Shown here in pieces: positions 24,701 through 33,942 of a DNA stretch of 64,000 nt (position 1 is the first letter of the stretch; each line of letters opens with the position of its first letter). Source of the DNA: Bugula neritina. Lineage: Eukaryota; Bryozoa; Gymnolaemata; Cheilostomatida; Bugulidae. The position numbers and the translations under genes are program-made. The notes under the pieces are model-generated. The model was given only the letters and a program-made list of their open reading frames with translations. It was not told where the DNA came from and searched no databases. The stretch lies in contig OZ037766.1 of NCBI GenBank assembly GCA_964035545.1, positions 10,797,722 through 10,861,721 on the forward strand, written 5' to 3'.

Positions 24701-27700
24701 CCATATGGGAGGTGTGACTGTCAGGAGAGGCTCTGACTCGCGATACTCAGTTGTCTGGGGAAAGCAGAGTTCAGCTGGCTGCTGTGACTTTCCTCGTCAG
24801 AAAGTTGCCAGCCCAGGCCTGGCCTGTGGGGCTACGACAGCTGTCAATGATAGTCGTAGCAGTGACTTGGGGTCGCTGCGAGTGGAGGATCCCGATTTCG
24901 TGGCCAATTTCGACAATGGTCGATGGACCGTCAGTTGGCGGTGGACCGGGGAGTCTCCATCAAAGCTCCAAACTCGTGTGTCAGAGTACAGGTGTACTCA
25001 GGCGCCTCAGATTCATGAACGCTACTGCGCAGAGCTGGAGAGCTGGATCTCCAAGGGTTGGTTAAAGCGATGGGATGGCCCAGTTGAAGGGGTTATCCCT
25101 TTGCTTGCAGTGTTCCAGCCAACTAAGGACAAGGTGCGGCCGGTCATGGACTACCGTGAGCTGAACAACTACGTGGAATCTCACACTGGCGATGACAAGG
25201 TTGCGGTGTGTAGTGAAAAGATTAGAAAGTGGAGACAGTTGAAAGGTAACCTCCGAGTTGTGGATCTGAAGTCAGCCTATCTTCAGATTCACATAGCCAA
25301 AGATCTGTGGAAGTACCAGGTTGTTAGACATAAGGGGGTGCACTACGCCCTGACTCGGCTCGGTTTTGGACTGTCGTGCGCTCCCAGAATTATGACTTCG
25401 ATTCTTGGTAAAGTACTGTCGATGGACGACCGGGTTCGTCGGGCAACGGACCACTACATTGATGACATAGTGGTGCAGGAGTCTGTTGTCGGTGCTGAGG
25501 AAGTACGAAAGCATCTAGCCAAGTATGGGCTAGAGACTAAAGAGCCGGAAAGTCTTGATGGAGGTCGACTGTTGGGAATTGCCCTTAAAAGCGACAGTCG
25601 CGGAGAACTACGAATGATGAGGGCAACAGCCCTCTCAGAGATCCACTTGAAGCCAAAAAGCCTCACAAAGCGTGGCCTCTTCTCTCTTTGTGGTCGGTTG
25701 GTCGGTCACTATCCGGTGGCCGGATGGCTCCGTATGCACTGCAGCTTCCTCAAACGATTAGGATGTGGTGGGGGTTGGGATGCTCCTGTGGGAAATGCTG
25801 TCAGCAATCTGGCTGCAGAGTTGCTGAACAGAGCTAAGCGAGAGGACCCTGTGCGGGGGTGCTGGCGAGTGAATCCAGGGGGATCTGTTACAGTGTGGAC
25901 AGATGCTAGCTCCATAGGGATAGGCGTGGTCCTGGAGGTAGATGGCAATGTTGTAGAGGATGCGTCATGGCTACGGAAGGAGTCCGATCATTCCCATATC
26001 AATGTTGCCGAGTTGGAGGCTGTGGCTAGAGGAATCAACCTGGCGGTCACGTGGGGGTTTAAAACCTTCACGCTAGCAATCGACTCGCTCACGGTCGTCA
26101 ACTGGATGGGAAACACTGTTGACGCTCGTAGTCGCGTGAGAACAAAGAGTGCTGCAGAGATGCTCATAAAGCGTCGTTTGGGTGTAATCCGAGACACGAT
26201 CACCGAGTTCGACCTTGAAATATCAGTTCGTTTTGTGCCGACGGCAGAAAACAAAGCTGATTGCATGACTAGGGTGGCTAAGCAGTGGCTTGGGAGCCGT
26301 GGACTTGGCAGCACCGACATGCAGGTGACTGCAGCACTTTCAACAGGGGAAAGTGTGGAAGATGCCATTTGGGCGGCGCACCTGCCTCATCATTTAGGCG
26401 TTGATCGGACGCTTTACCTTGCTCGACAAATTCGTAGAGATCTGTCCAGAGAGCAAGTGAAGCGTGAGTTGGCTGGGTGTGAGACATGCCAGAGGGTCGA
26501 CCCCGCCTTAAGGTCTGAGAACATTGTCCCGACAGGAAGCTTGTCAGTAGAAGGAAATTGGCAGAGAGTTGCGATTGATGTAACCCACTACGATGGCAGA
26601 CTGTTTCTGTCGATGGTCGACTGTGGTCCGTCGCGACTGGCCATCTGGCGACGTCTTCAGAGTGAGTCTGCAGAAAAAATTGTTGCTCAATTGCGCAGCG
26701 TTGTGATTGAGCGAGGGCCATGTGAAGAGTTGCTCTTGGACAACTCCATGGCATTCAGGTCAGCATCTGTTGAGGAGTTTGCTGACGAGTGGGGAATATC
26801 TCTTCGATTCAGAGCCGCTTACGCCCCGAGCGGCAACGGGATTGTCGAGAGAAACCACCGGACAATCAAAAGGATTGCGGAGAGAGGGGGGATTTCTCCC
26901 GAAGAAGCCACATTCTGGTATAATGTGACACCCAGGAAGGACGCAGATGAAGGTTCGGTGCCTTCTAACGTACTCTTTCGATACCCTTGGCGGGTACCAT
27001 TTGATATTAATACCACAGAAGCTGGCGTTTGTGGTGACTGTAACTTCGCCATTGGCGATGAAGTCTGGCTGAAGCCACCAACACCCTCGTGCACCAGGCA
27101 GTGGGCACTCGGTGAGGTCACCGGGGTTGTATCAAGACACACAGTGTGTGTGAATGGGGTACCATGGCATGTCAGAGACGTGCGAAAGCGTCGCCATGGT
27201 GGAGAGCTTGCTCAGCACGTTGGAAGGCGCCATCAGGGTGGCCTCTCTGCTCGTGTTGATGATCAGCATATACCCTATGCTGGGCCTCCAGGGGATCTGC
27301 CGTTAGTGTTGAGCGAGGAGCATGGCGAGGAGGCCAATGCGGGTCAGTATGCTATTCGGGAAGACCCAGCCCAACCCGATGCTGATGTGAATGGTGTAAG
27401 GTGTCCAGAACGCCCCACCGAACAGGTTGGAGTTGATGCTGAGGAGAGCGAGAATGCAGATGTGCCGCTGCTCCATCATGGACGGCCGCAACGTGTGCGG
27501 CGGCGACCTGCGTACTTGGCTGATTATGTTGATTGGCCAGAGGTCGTGGCGTCTCCCTAGTAGCTTTGTAAGAAGCTAGGGGAGATGTGGGCTGTAAGTA
27601 TGCCGATGCCGTTAGCGGCGCAGCAAGATAGAGTGCTTAGGTACACAGCAGGGGTGAAGGACTTCTCCTCGTGCTGCGCTGCTAAACAAAAGCCTCTAGG

Positions 27701-29954
27701 AATCGTGTGACAGTGTTGGACTGAGAACGTTTATATCTATTAGAGAGTTTAGCAAATTCAAGTTTCTGGTCATTGTATTCTGGGCGAATACGGTGATTTG
27801 CTGGGCAGATCACGGGTGGAGATTGGGGTGACTAAGGGGTGGTTTGGAGGTCACGGTGACAGCTTGGGGCTGTCGATATATTATTATTCGTATTATAATT
27901 ATTATTATAATCATTATTATAAGTTACTGTTAGTCTCCGTTATTTGTTTTGAGTTTGACTCTCATATTAATTTGCACTTGCAGGTAACACATTCACCATT
28001 ATGTTCTATAGACTGTCAACATATTTTAATGAACAAGTTAGTCTACAGGTGCAATATTATTTTTAAAGGGTTTGAAAAAATGGAAAGAGGCCTTTCTGAG
28101 AAGTACACAGAGAAAATATCTCCAGTCAAGCGTCACATGGATCACATGGTTGATATTGGTGCCAAGCCTGGTCTCATTAAGCCACATTTTAACACTATGA
28201 CTTCTGATGTTATTAAACTGTTTGCATATGCCGCCAGAGAATACATGGAGAAAAACAAAAATTGCCAGCTCCACGACTTTGTAAATGTCGCTTATAAAAA
28301 TAGAAAGCAAGGTGAGCAGAATCCATCAGCATGCTTCCAGAAAGCCCCTAGCAAGCAAAAAATAAGAGACAGGGAGTTGTGCCACCCAATATATTCGGGT
28401 ATGGCAGCTCCAACCGCAGACGGCGGGGCTTGTGTTATTGTTTGCAACCAAGCATTCATCCAGAAGCATGCGTTGTATGCTAGAGCAGTTGAAATTGTTG
28501 CCCAACATATGGTTACTGACATGCCTACATCCTTTGGCAGAAGTTTCATTGACCTATCCGGTTTCAGGTAACATCCAACATAATTTTTTGCTGCTGCATA
28601 TATGCAACCAAGTTTCCCCATGAACTTTTATAAGTTTTATGCAGAAGCTGTCAGCTTCATCATTATTTTCAGTATGGCAAAACGTGGTGCAGACAAATGC
28701 TATAGAGATTCTGGCCTAAAGCCAACAGATGTTGATGTGCTGGAGGTTCATGACTGCTTTTCATGCAATGAATTATTAATGTACGAAGCATTAGGCCTTA
28801 CAGATGATGCTGTCCAGTAAGTATAACTATTTTCTACCACACTCACTTTTTATAACATTGATATATCAATATTTCATCTAGTAATAGCATATTATACGCC
28901 ACATCAACATTCAGTGAAAATATAACATTTGTCCTGACCTACCAGAAAGCATAGCAACTATTGCGACTAAGGGTACAGCATAAATCAGCTCATGCCACAG
29001 AGTTTATGGAACCCATCCCGACATCCCATCCAACAAATGTTATGAATTGCAGAGACTCCATGCATAAAGGATTTATTTATGGTTTACCTTCCTCCAGCTA
29101 CTTACCACTGACCCTGTGTTGTTTCTATGCACAGACATAAAATAATTGGAAGCCCTAGTAAATTGTCCCCACTTACTTGGACAGGAACACATTATTTGCT
29201 CATCAGCTCCAAGGGGCAACAACTTCAAACCCTCGTTTTCCAAAACATATCTCAAATATTGTATTCTCAGAGATTTTTAAATTGTACTCCAAACTAATAT
29301 TTATAGAGAACAAAGCACCCAAGGTATTTAACTTTCACCATCACCCGCACCCACTTATATAACTGGTAAACTGTATCACTAGAAAGATTACAAAACATGT
29401 GGTGGTTTACAAAAAATAGTTTATCTGTTTCAGTGCTTTCAATAGTGGCATCTGGAGAAGAAATAACAATGGCGGCAGTTTGTACCATATCGCAGATAAA
29501 TGGGTGGTTAATCCATCAGGAGGGCTAGAAAGCAAGGGCCACCCTATTGGCGCAACTGGCAAGCACTTTATTTTTTATCTCAATTCGTGTTTTTTTTTGG
29601 GTAAATCTGTACTGCAGAATTGATGTAATTACAACTCACCAACAATAACCTTTTCCAAGGGGCATAATTTAGGATTGCACATTAGTTCAGAATGTGTTCA
29701 ACAGCAATTTCATAACTTGTATCTAAGTTGTGGCAAGCAGTCCAATAACTCACATCAGTGCTTTCATGTTTCACAATACAATTTTTACAGGATTAGCACA
29801 ATGTGCAGAGCTAGTAATGCAATTGAGAGGTGAAGCAGGGAAAAGGCAAGTGGATGGAGCACAAGTTGCTATGCAGCACAACTTTGGGATAGGAGGTGCT
29901 GCTGTTGTTACATTATATAAAAAGCCAGGGTTTACACACAGAAGCAAGCTATGA
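21707..29954 (+). CDS. SCP2: Peroxisomal SCPx-type 3-ketoacyl-CoA thiolase, no SCP2 domain, PTS1 SKL
   Basis: Thiolase that in this family cleaves 3-keto acyl-CoAs of branched-chain and sterol side-chain substrates in peroxisomes. Exons: 21707-21794, 22375-22602, 28069-28567, 28673-28816, 29434-29558, 29791-29954; 1248 nt give 415 aa. The nucleophile is Cys80 in [13 protein letters not shown]. Other family motifs are [10 protein letters not shown] (exon 4), [17 protein letters not shown] (exons 5-6) and [18 protein letters not shown]. The protein ends in HRSKL, so it carries its own peroxisomal PTS1. The C-terminal SCP2 lipid-transfer domain of vertebrate SCPx is absent, and no such exon follows before the convergent SRSF1 gene. 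In this it resembles nematode DAF-22. Intron 5 has a GC donor (ACTG|GCAAGC). Intron 2 is expanded to 5.5 kb by an LTR retrotransposon in sense orientation. Intron 1 holds a SINE. Confidence 0.94.
21826..21995 (-). mobile_element. tRNA-derived SINE, copy B (best-preserved promoter)
   Basis: In intron 1 of the thiolase gene, minus strand, starting about 30 bases after the exon 1 donor. The reverse complement reads as a tRNA-like head: GGAGCAGCCGTGGTCTAGGG with an A-box-like TGGTCTAGGGG, then a near-perfect B box GAGTTCGAACC. The body matches copy C base for base over long stretches (ATTGGTGATGTTAGGAAGAG, TTGCTCCTGTGCC). Its far end is more diverged. Confidence 0.8.
22708..23111 (+). repeat. 5' LTR
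   Basis: 404 bp, TGTGGGCTG... to ...GGTAACA, matching 27586-27989. The last part is AT-rich (ATTATTATT-like run) and the end contains CTTGCAG followed by GTAACA, resembling a splice acceptor directly abutting a donor. It must carry the element promoter, but no TATA box or start site can be fixed by eye. Confidence 0.93.
23302..24306 (+). CDS. Gag of the LTR retrotransposon
   Basis: A 334-aa structural protein that would package element RNA. I chose the ATG at 23302 ([10 protein letters not shown]) because the longer frame upstream has no ATG. Residues about 60-225 are the capsid-like region ([18 protein letters not shown] and [14 protein letters not shown] resemble retrotransposon gag). Two zinc knuckles follow: residues 251-263 [13 protein letters not shown], which is C-x2-C-x3-H-x4-C, one residue short of the usual spacing, and residues 286-299 [14 protein letters not shown], which is canonical. 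A basic stretch rich in Arg lies before them. The stop is 32 bases before the first ATG of pol. The pol frame is the -1 frame and is already open from 24237. Confidence 0.92.
   Translation: MSREGEKIEGKDSPGESSAVGGASDLGGPSSAGTGLAAPVLLDARVLASILNQAKGPILSRIRQATPQFTGDGSVDVTAWIREFEGLCEVEQIAPTEILIYMLGGNAARVYSRMRVAEASQWDVVKAALVAEYAMPMQEAWRRFTTCRMEDGDTIDVYLDRLERFGGRVGMTCNDLSFRAQFYEGLPASVYEWAVTLESAYKADFGSVLARVRERVVSRRAVARRSRSGQQSGEVAAASGRAQQQSGASSCYRCGGAHRVKDCTESRRASFNKRPVRNSSGKRAGCFRCGGIDHWVRDCPKPPAVAAGLEGNQPGFQAEDATRGAASSSMDTTV
24243..24285 (+). promoter_or_regulatory. Candidate -1 ribosomal frameshift signal (gag to pol)
   Basis: In the gag frame the bases 24243-24249 read G GGT TTT, an X-XXY-YYZ slippery heptamer. 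Five bases later a perfect 9-bp stem forms between GGAGGATGC (24255-24263) and GCATCCTCC (24277-24285), with a 13-base loop. The pol frame is open from 24237, so a -1 slip here joins gag residue 316 to pol without a stop. A loop segment CTCGG (24266-24270) can also pair with CCGAG at 24317-24321, which would make a pseudoknot; that last step is inference. Confidence 0.75.
24339..27560 (+). CDS. Pol polyprotein: protease, RT, RNase H, integrase
   Basis: 1073 aa from the first ATG; the frame is open back to 24237 and is probably translated as a Gag-Pol fusion by -1 frameshifting. Domains in order: aspartic protease with [12 protein letters not shown] (Asp47); reverse transcriptase with [23 protein letters not shown] and the catalytic YIDD at 373-376; RNase H with WTDASS (Asp522) and an [13 protein letters not shown]-type helix; integrase with the zinc-binding H-x3-H (HLPHH) and C-x2-C (CETC), then the catalytic Asp747 (AIDV), Asp801 (LLLDNS) and Glu837 (IVERNH), giving an exact D-35-E spacing. 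The C-terminal [14 protein letters not shown] motif is common in such integrases. All catalytic residues are present and there are no breaks. Confidence 0.95.
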   Translation: MSEVLSGACVPRDSLALSGAISRTTTSSRMPVIQAVLNGRCFSCLVDTGSERTLVSPRVVGGKRLKAGRPLLTADGSASHVEGTCRVTVGLQGHCFSVSAPVMSELGNLGVDCLIGGDAIDHMGGVTVRRGSDSRYSVVWGKQSSAGCCDFPRQKVASPGLACGATTAVNDSRSSDLGSLRVEDPDFVANFDNGRWTVSWRWTGESPSKLQTRVSEYRCTQAPQIHERYCAELESWISKGWLKRWDGPVEGVIPLLAVFQPTKDKVRPVMDYRELNNYVESHTGDDKVAVCSEKIRKWRQLKGNLRVVDLKSAYLQIHIAKDLWKYQVVRHKGVHYALTRLGFGLSCAPRIMTSILGKVLSMDDRVRRATDHYIDDIVVQESVVGAEEVRKHLAKYGLETKEPESLDGGRLLGIALKSDSRGELRMMRATALSEIHLKPKSLTKRGLFSLCGRLVGHYPVAGWLRMHCSFLKRLGCGGGWDAPVGNAVSNLAAELLNRAKREDPVRGCWRVNPGGSVTVWTDASSIGIGVVLEVDGNVVEDASWLRKESDHSHINVAELEAVARGINLAVTWGFKTFTLAIDSLTVVNWMGNTVDARSRVRTKSAAEMLIKRRLGVIRDTITEFDLEISVRFVPTAENKADCMTRVAKQWLGSRGLGSTDMQVTAALSTGESVEDAIWAAHLPHHLGVDRTLYLARQIRRDLSREQVKRELAGCETCQRVDPALRSENIVPTGSLSVEGNWQRVAIDVTHYDGRLFLSMVDCGPSRLAIWRRLQSESAEKIVAQLRSVVIERGPCEELLLDNSMAFRSASVEEFADEWGISLRFRAAYAPSGNGIVERNHRTIKRIAERGGISPEEATFWYNVTPRKDADEGSVPSNVLFRYPWRVPFDINTTEAGVCGDCNFAIGDEVWLKPPTPSCTRQWALGEVTGVVSRHTVCVNGVPWHVRDVRKRRHGGELAQHVGRRHQGGLSARVDDQHIPYAGPPGDLPLVLSEEHGEEANAGQYAIREDPAQPDADVNGVRCPERPTEQVGVDAEESENADVPLLHHGRPQRVRRRPAYLADYVDWPEVVASP
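27578..27585 (+). other. Polypurine tract
   Basis: AGGGGAGA immediately precedes the TGT start of the 3' LTR, the place and composition expected for the plus-strand primer. It follows the pol stop by 18 bases. Confidence 0.8.
27586..27989 (+). repeat. 3' LTR
   Basis: 404 bp, apparently identical to 22708-23111. It is followed by the second CATTC target duplication (27990-27994) and, 74 bases later, by exon 3 of the host thiolase gene (28069). Confidence 0.93.
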
Positions 29955-31053
29955 AACTTGTTTTGCTTGAAATTAACTGTTGGTGTCTGCAGTCATTTAA
30001 ACCGTTTAATGGTAAAGACAATCAGCTTTGCATAAGAAGTGTTATTTGATCAATTTTAATGTGATTTGTATGTTAATTGCCATTCTATTAATTGCATACT
30101 AATTTGTAAATTTCTATGAGTAGGATTTACTTCACTTCAATGCTGTTTCTGAACTACAAAGAACCATTGTTTAACTTCTTGTGAAAATTTAAATCATGTA
30201 TAAATAAGGATTTAATCAAGCATTTTTGAAGTGGTGAAACTATACTACCCACCCATTTTATAAACAGCTGTGCTTATGAATGCTAATCTAAAACATTGAA
30301 ATTAAACCATCGCCCAGATTCCATCACATTTTGGCTAGAACTGTATGCCTGCATATGTTCTAACACGAGAGAAATCCAACAGCAGTTCCAAAGAAATTCA
30401 AAAGCTAAGATTCCCTCCATTTTTCCCTTAATCCCTCTGGGCATCCAAGTTATAAGAATGAATCTAAGATCTCCCTTATGTCATTGATTGATCCAAAGAT
30501 CCAATCCAAGAATTGCAAACAACTGTCCATAGACATCATTAATCCTAGTCCTTGAGGCAAGAAGCCTGGTAAAACGAGAAGAATATGTTACATAGCTATA
30601 AAATACCGGTTTCAATAAATATTTTTTAGTTGCAAGCATACATCAAGTTGTATTGATAGACAATTTACATTAACATTGGTATTATGTACAGATTGAAGAA
30701 AAATGTTAAAAGACGCTGAAATTATTACCAATTGTCCATTAAAAGTGCCCAATCCTAAGTTATCAGCAAGTCCACATGCGATGAAAAGACAAAGTGACAA
30801 GCTATTGCAAGATTTCGAGCAGACCTAAGGAATTCCTACTCCATCCTAGTTAGAATGGACACCAAGTTCTTTAATGATGGCAGTTTTTCAAGATGTCCAT
30901 CTGAGAATAAACAATAGTATCATTAGCAACGAACTAAACAAAATTACACATACAGTTTTCCTGTTGATAATACTAAGTGTCACTAAAGGAAATCATATAT
31001 ATTGGCAATGGTTAACCGAGATGAGATATATATCAACTCGTCGATGTTGCGAT
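29955..31053. other. Shared 3' flank of the thiolase and SRSF1 genes
   Basis: Two convergent genes end here. A plus-strand AATAAA lies at 30614-30619 and could end the thiolase mRNA. No SCP2-domain exon, transposon or additional gene was seen. Minus-strand frames in this stretch are most simply 3'UTR of SRSF1. Confidence 0.5.
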
Positions 31054-32689
31054 TTAGTAAGGTGATTTTGATCGTGATTTCCCTCTTGAAGCAGATCGTG
31101 AGCGTCTAGGACTGTAGCTAGGTGATCTGCGCCTGCTTCCTTCTCTAGCAACAGGAGATCGAGACCGACTTCTACTTCCCCCATCTTCTTTTACTCTAAT
31201 GTAAGCAGTTTCCCCCTACAAAATGTTAACATGAGATTATTTCCACACTTTTAAAGAAACATGTAAGAATATGTAATAGCTGTTGAACAATTACTGTTCA
31301 TGCTAACATGATGAACATATTACACAAAAAAATAGTGGCAATTTTTGAAAATTACAACAGGAAGCAACGTGGGCATTTCAAAACTTTTTATATAACATTG
31401 ACATTACCTCGTGAGATTTAAATTTGGTGTCGTCTAGTTTGCGTAATGCATACTTCATGTCATCATATTTAAGATATTCCACCACTCCACTTCCATCCCT
31501 ATACACATCGGCATAGCACACATCTCCAGCTTCTCGCATATGATCTTTCAAATCTTGCCAACTACCAGATGGTGGCAACCCTAAACATTTTATAAATGAA
31601 CAATTGTTTTAAACATTATACACAGTCGAAGAAGATGATTATGCTTAGTTTCGACATACAAACCTGTGATTTTCACACGATAGTCCGATCTTCTTGATGG
31701 GGGTCCATATCTACCACGGTCCCCAAAGTCACGACCACGAAAACCACCCCTTCCACCTCTAAATCCACCCCTAAAAGCTCCACGACCACCTCTGGCAAAC
31801 TCAACTCTAAGTGTACAGCCATCCCAATTATAACCATCTCTGTATTTTACAGCATCTTCAGCATCTCTGTAAACGATATATGCAGTTATCAAGTCATAAA
31901 ATAATTTTAATTACAAAACACATTGCACTTAGTCTTAAGCTAGTGAGCTACTGCATATAACAGTTCAATACTGAAATCATCAGGAATATTTACAACCTGT
32001 ATACAACACCAAGTCTAACTAAATGACCACAACTATAAGCAAATCTCATAGCCATAGTCTAAGTCACTGCCATTCACTTTAAGTTTTAGGTGTAGCAGCT
32101 GAAAAATTTCAACTATTACTATTAGTATTACCAAACTAAAACATTTGAACTGTCAGTGTCTACGGATTTGAAATAAAATTCAATGTTAATAATAATTTGA
32201 GGAGCCCAACTAACTTCGTTATATTATGATTTCCTATCCGTAACGCAAATTTCATAGTGTTTTGGGTTTCTCCATTACGCCGGTTACGATTTATATTTAG
32301 TCTTACTTTTAGCAGTCTGAGTTTCAGTTTACTTCAAGACTCAAGTTCAACTTATACTTATAGATATAAGTTATACTTACAGTTACTTTTAGCCCTTACT
32401 GTAACTATTACTACTACTAGTACTACCTCTTAAATTGATGAATAGTCTACGTTGTTACTCTCCGTTTTATTATCGATAAACGACTAGGCGGAATTAAGAC
32501 GCGAGTTTACCTTATATCTTCGAATTCGAGGAAAGCAAATGGCGGACCTCTTCCACCACCATGTTTTATGTCTACATTCCTCAGTCTTCCATATTTATAA
32601 AAAATATCTTCGAGATCATTAGACCGTACATCATCGGGTAAATTTCCAACATATACTTTAGAATCACCCATACTTTTATGTGAATTCAA
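31054..32689 (-). CDS. SRSF1: SRSF1-type SR splicing factor, 4 exons
   Basis: Nuclear pre-mRNA splicing factor that binds exonic enhancers. Exons on the minus strand: 32511-32689 (or from 32671), 31664-31866, 31408-31580, 31054-31215, all GT-AG. From the ATG at 32671 ([12 protein letters not shown]) it is 232 aa; an in-frame ATG 18 bases upstream (MNSHKS) is possible. RRM1 spans about 1-75 with VYVGNLP (RNP2) and [10 protein letters not shown] (RNP1). A Gly/Arg-rich linker ([12 protein letters not shown]) follows. The pseudo-RRM carries the diagnostic [20 protein letters not shown]. The C-terminal RS region is short ([20 protein letters not shown], then further RS repeats) and ends KSPY. SRSF1 and SRSF9 share this architecture; the glycine linker favours SRSF1. 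The gene is convergent with the thiolase gene. Confidence 0.95.
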
Positions 32690-33164
32690 AGCGCTGAATT
32701 TTCCTCAAAAAAATTTGAGTTTAAAAAAGTACAGAGAAGCCGTCAGAGGTGGGAATAAAGAATCTCGTATTGTGCGTTATGCATAGCATCATTATGGTCA
32801 TATAGTATTATTGATTATTTACTAGATAAATTCCGACAAAATCACAAGTGTACGAGTAGTCTATTTTGTAGCGTGTCATATTAATTTATTATAAAGTATT
32901 ATCACCATTTTCAAATTTTTATTTTTCTCGCTGGGGAATCATTTTATATAATATTTTCATATAATTATTATGATATTTTTATTTTCCTAACTTGGTAATT
33001 ATCAGATATGAAATTAACGTTTGCATTTATCTCTATCAAATTCAACTATGATTATTATAATTAAATTTACTATGGGTGATGAGTCAATGTGAATCAGAAT
33101 GCTCAAACTCAAAGTCAATCACTTATCTTTATCAGTTTAACCTTTAAAATTAAATTTGATGGTT
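32690..33164. other. SRSF1 upstream region
   Basis: Short AT-rich stretch between the SRSF1 start and the LINE nest. It should contain the SRSF1 promoter (minus strand); no clear core element can be read. No gene was seen. Confidence 0.45.
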
Positions 33165-33394
33165 TCAATCCCTGTATTATTCGATGGGTTTGATCATTTT
33201 TAACTGGACGCGCACAACTAGTGGTCATTGATGGGGGTATCTTCGGGTTTAGCACCCGTGAGTGTGACTTCTGGGGTTCCATAAGGAAGTGTGCTGGGTC
33301 CAACATTATTCGTCTCGGTTTTGTTTATTAATTTAATGACATTGTGATTGTAAACTGCGTTACACATAGTACAATCAGGTTTTTGCTGATAACA
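33165..33394 (+). mobile_element. Older truncated CR1-like LINE, left part
   Basis: A decayed copy of the reverse transcriptase region of the adjacent LINE, corresponding to about 36670-36872 (shared TTCGATGGGTTT, GTGTGCTGGGTCCAACATTA, CGTTACACATAGTACAATCA). It has small insertions and substitutions that break the frame. The old copy stops at GCTGATAACA. Its continuation (ACACTCTTGTGTACC) resumes at about 37720, so the intervening intact LINE split it. Confidence 0.85.
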
Positions 33395-33942
33395 GTGTGT
33401 GATTTTTGACGCACGTTTACTATCACACGATTTAACTAGACTAACTTCTGTTGCTAAAAGACTAAGACTAAGAGTAACACAAGCGGAGCCAAAGAAGAGC
33501 ATAAACACAGAATTCACAGCCTGCTGGTTTGAGATTTTTGTGGTCCAGAGATTGTACTGGGTTACAGGGATCTTTTCCCGTCTGCGAATTTTTGATCCCT
33601 GCGGTTGTTTCTGGCTGTGAGTAGTTGGAGGTGTTGAGGGAGTGGGCTCACTTGATAGGCTATATTATTGTAATCATATTAACCAACTCAACAGTTTACT
33701 AAGTGATTGACTAACTCTGTCTGTCTTTGACTAGTAACACTATTTATTTATTTATTTACTTATTAATTCATTTAATTGATCATTTCTTGTCTGTCTTTGT
33801 CTAGTAACACTATTTATTTATTTAACTATTTATTTACTTTCTACTCCTTAAAGTTACTATTTACTAAAAATTCTCTCTGAAAAAAAAAAATAATAAAATT
33901 TAACGCTGTCTTTGGTCATTTTTGAAAATAAAAAAACAAAGA

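Larger units (their letters stand above)
22708..27989 (+). mobile_element. Complete Ty3/gypsy-like LTR retrotransposon in thiolase intron 2
   Basis: 5282 bp bounded by direct LTRs starting TGT and ending ACA, and flanked by a 5-bp target duplication CATTC (22703-22707 and 27990-27994). Order: LTR, a 190-bp leader, gag, pol with protease, reverse transcriptase, RNase H and integrase, polypurine tract, LTR. This domain order fits the Ty3/gypsy class; I cannot place it in a clade. The two 404-bp LTRs look identical by eye and both open frames are uninterrupted, so the insertion is recent and possibly active. It lies in the same orientation as the host gene and should be removed with the intron. 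The coding part is much richer in G+C than the surrounding host DNA. No envelope-like frame is present. Confidence 0.93.
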
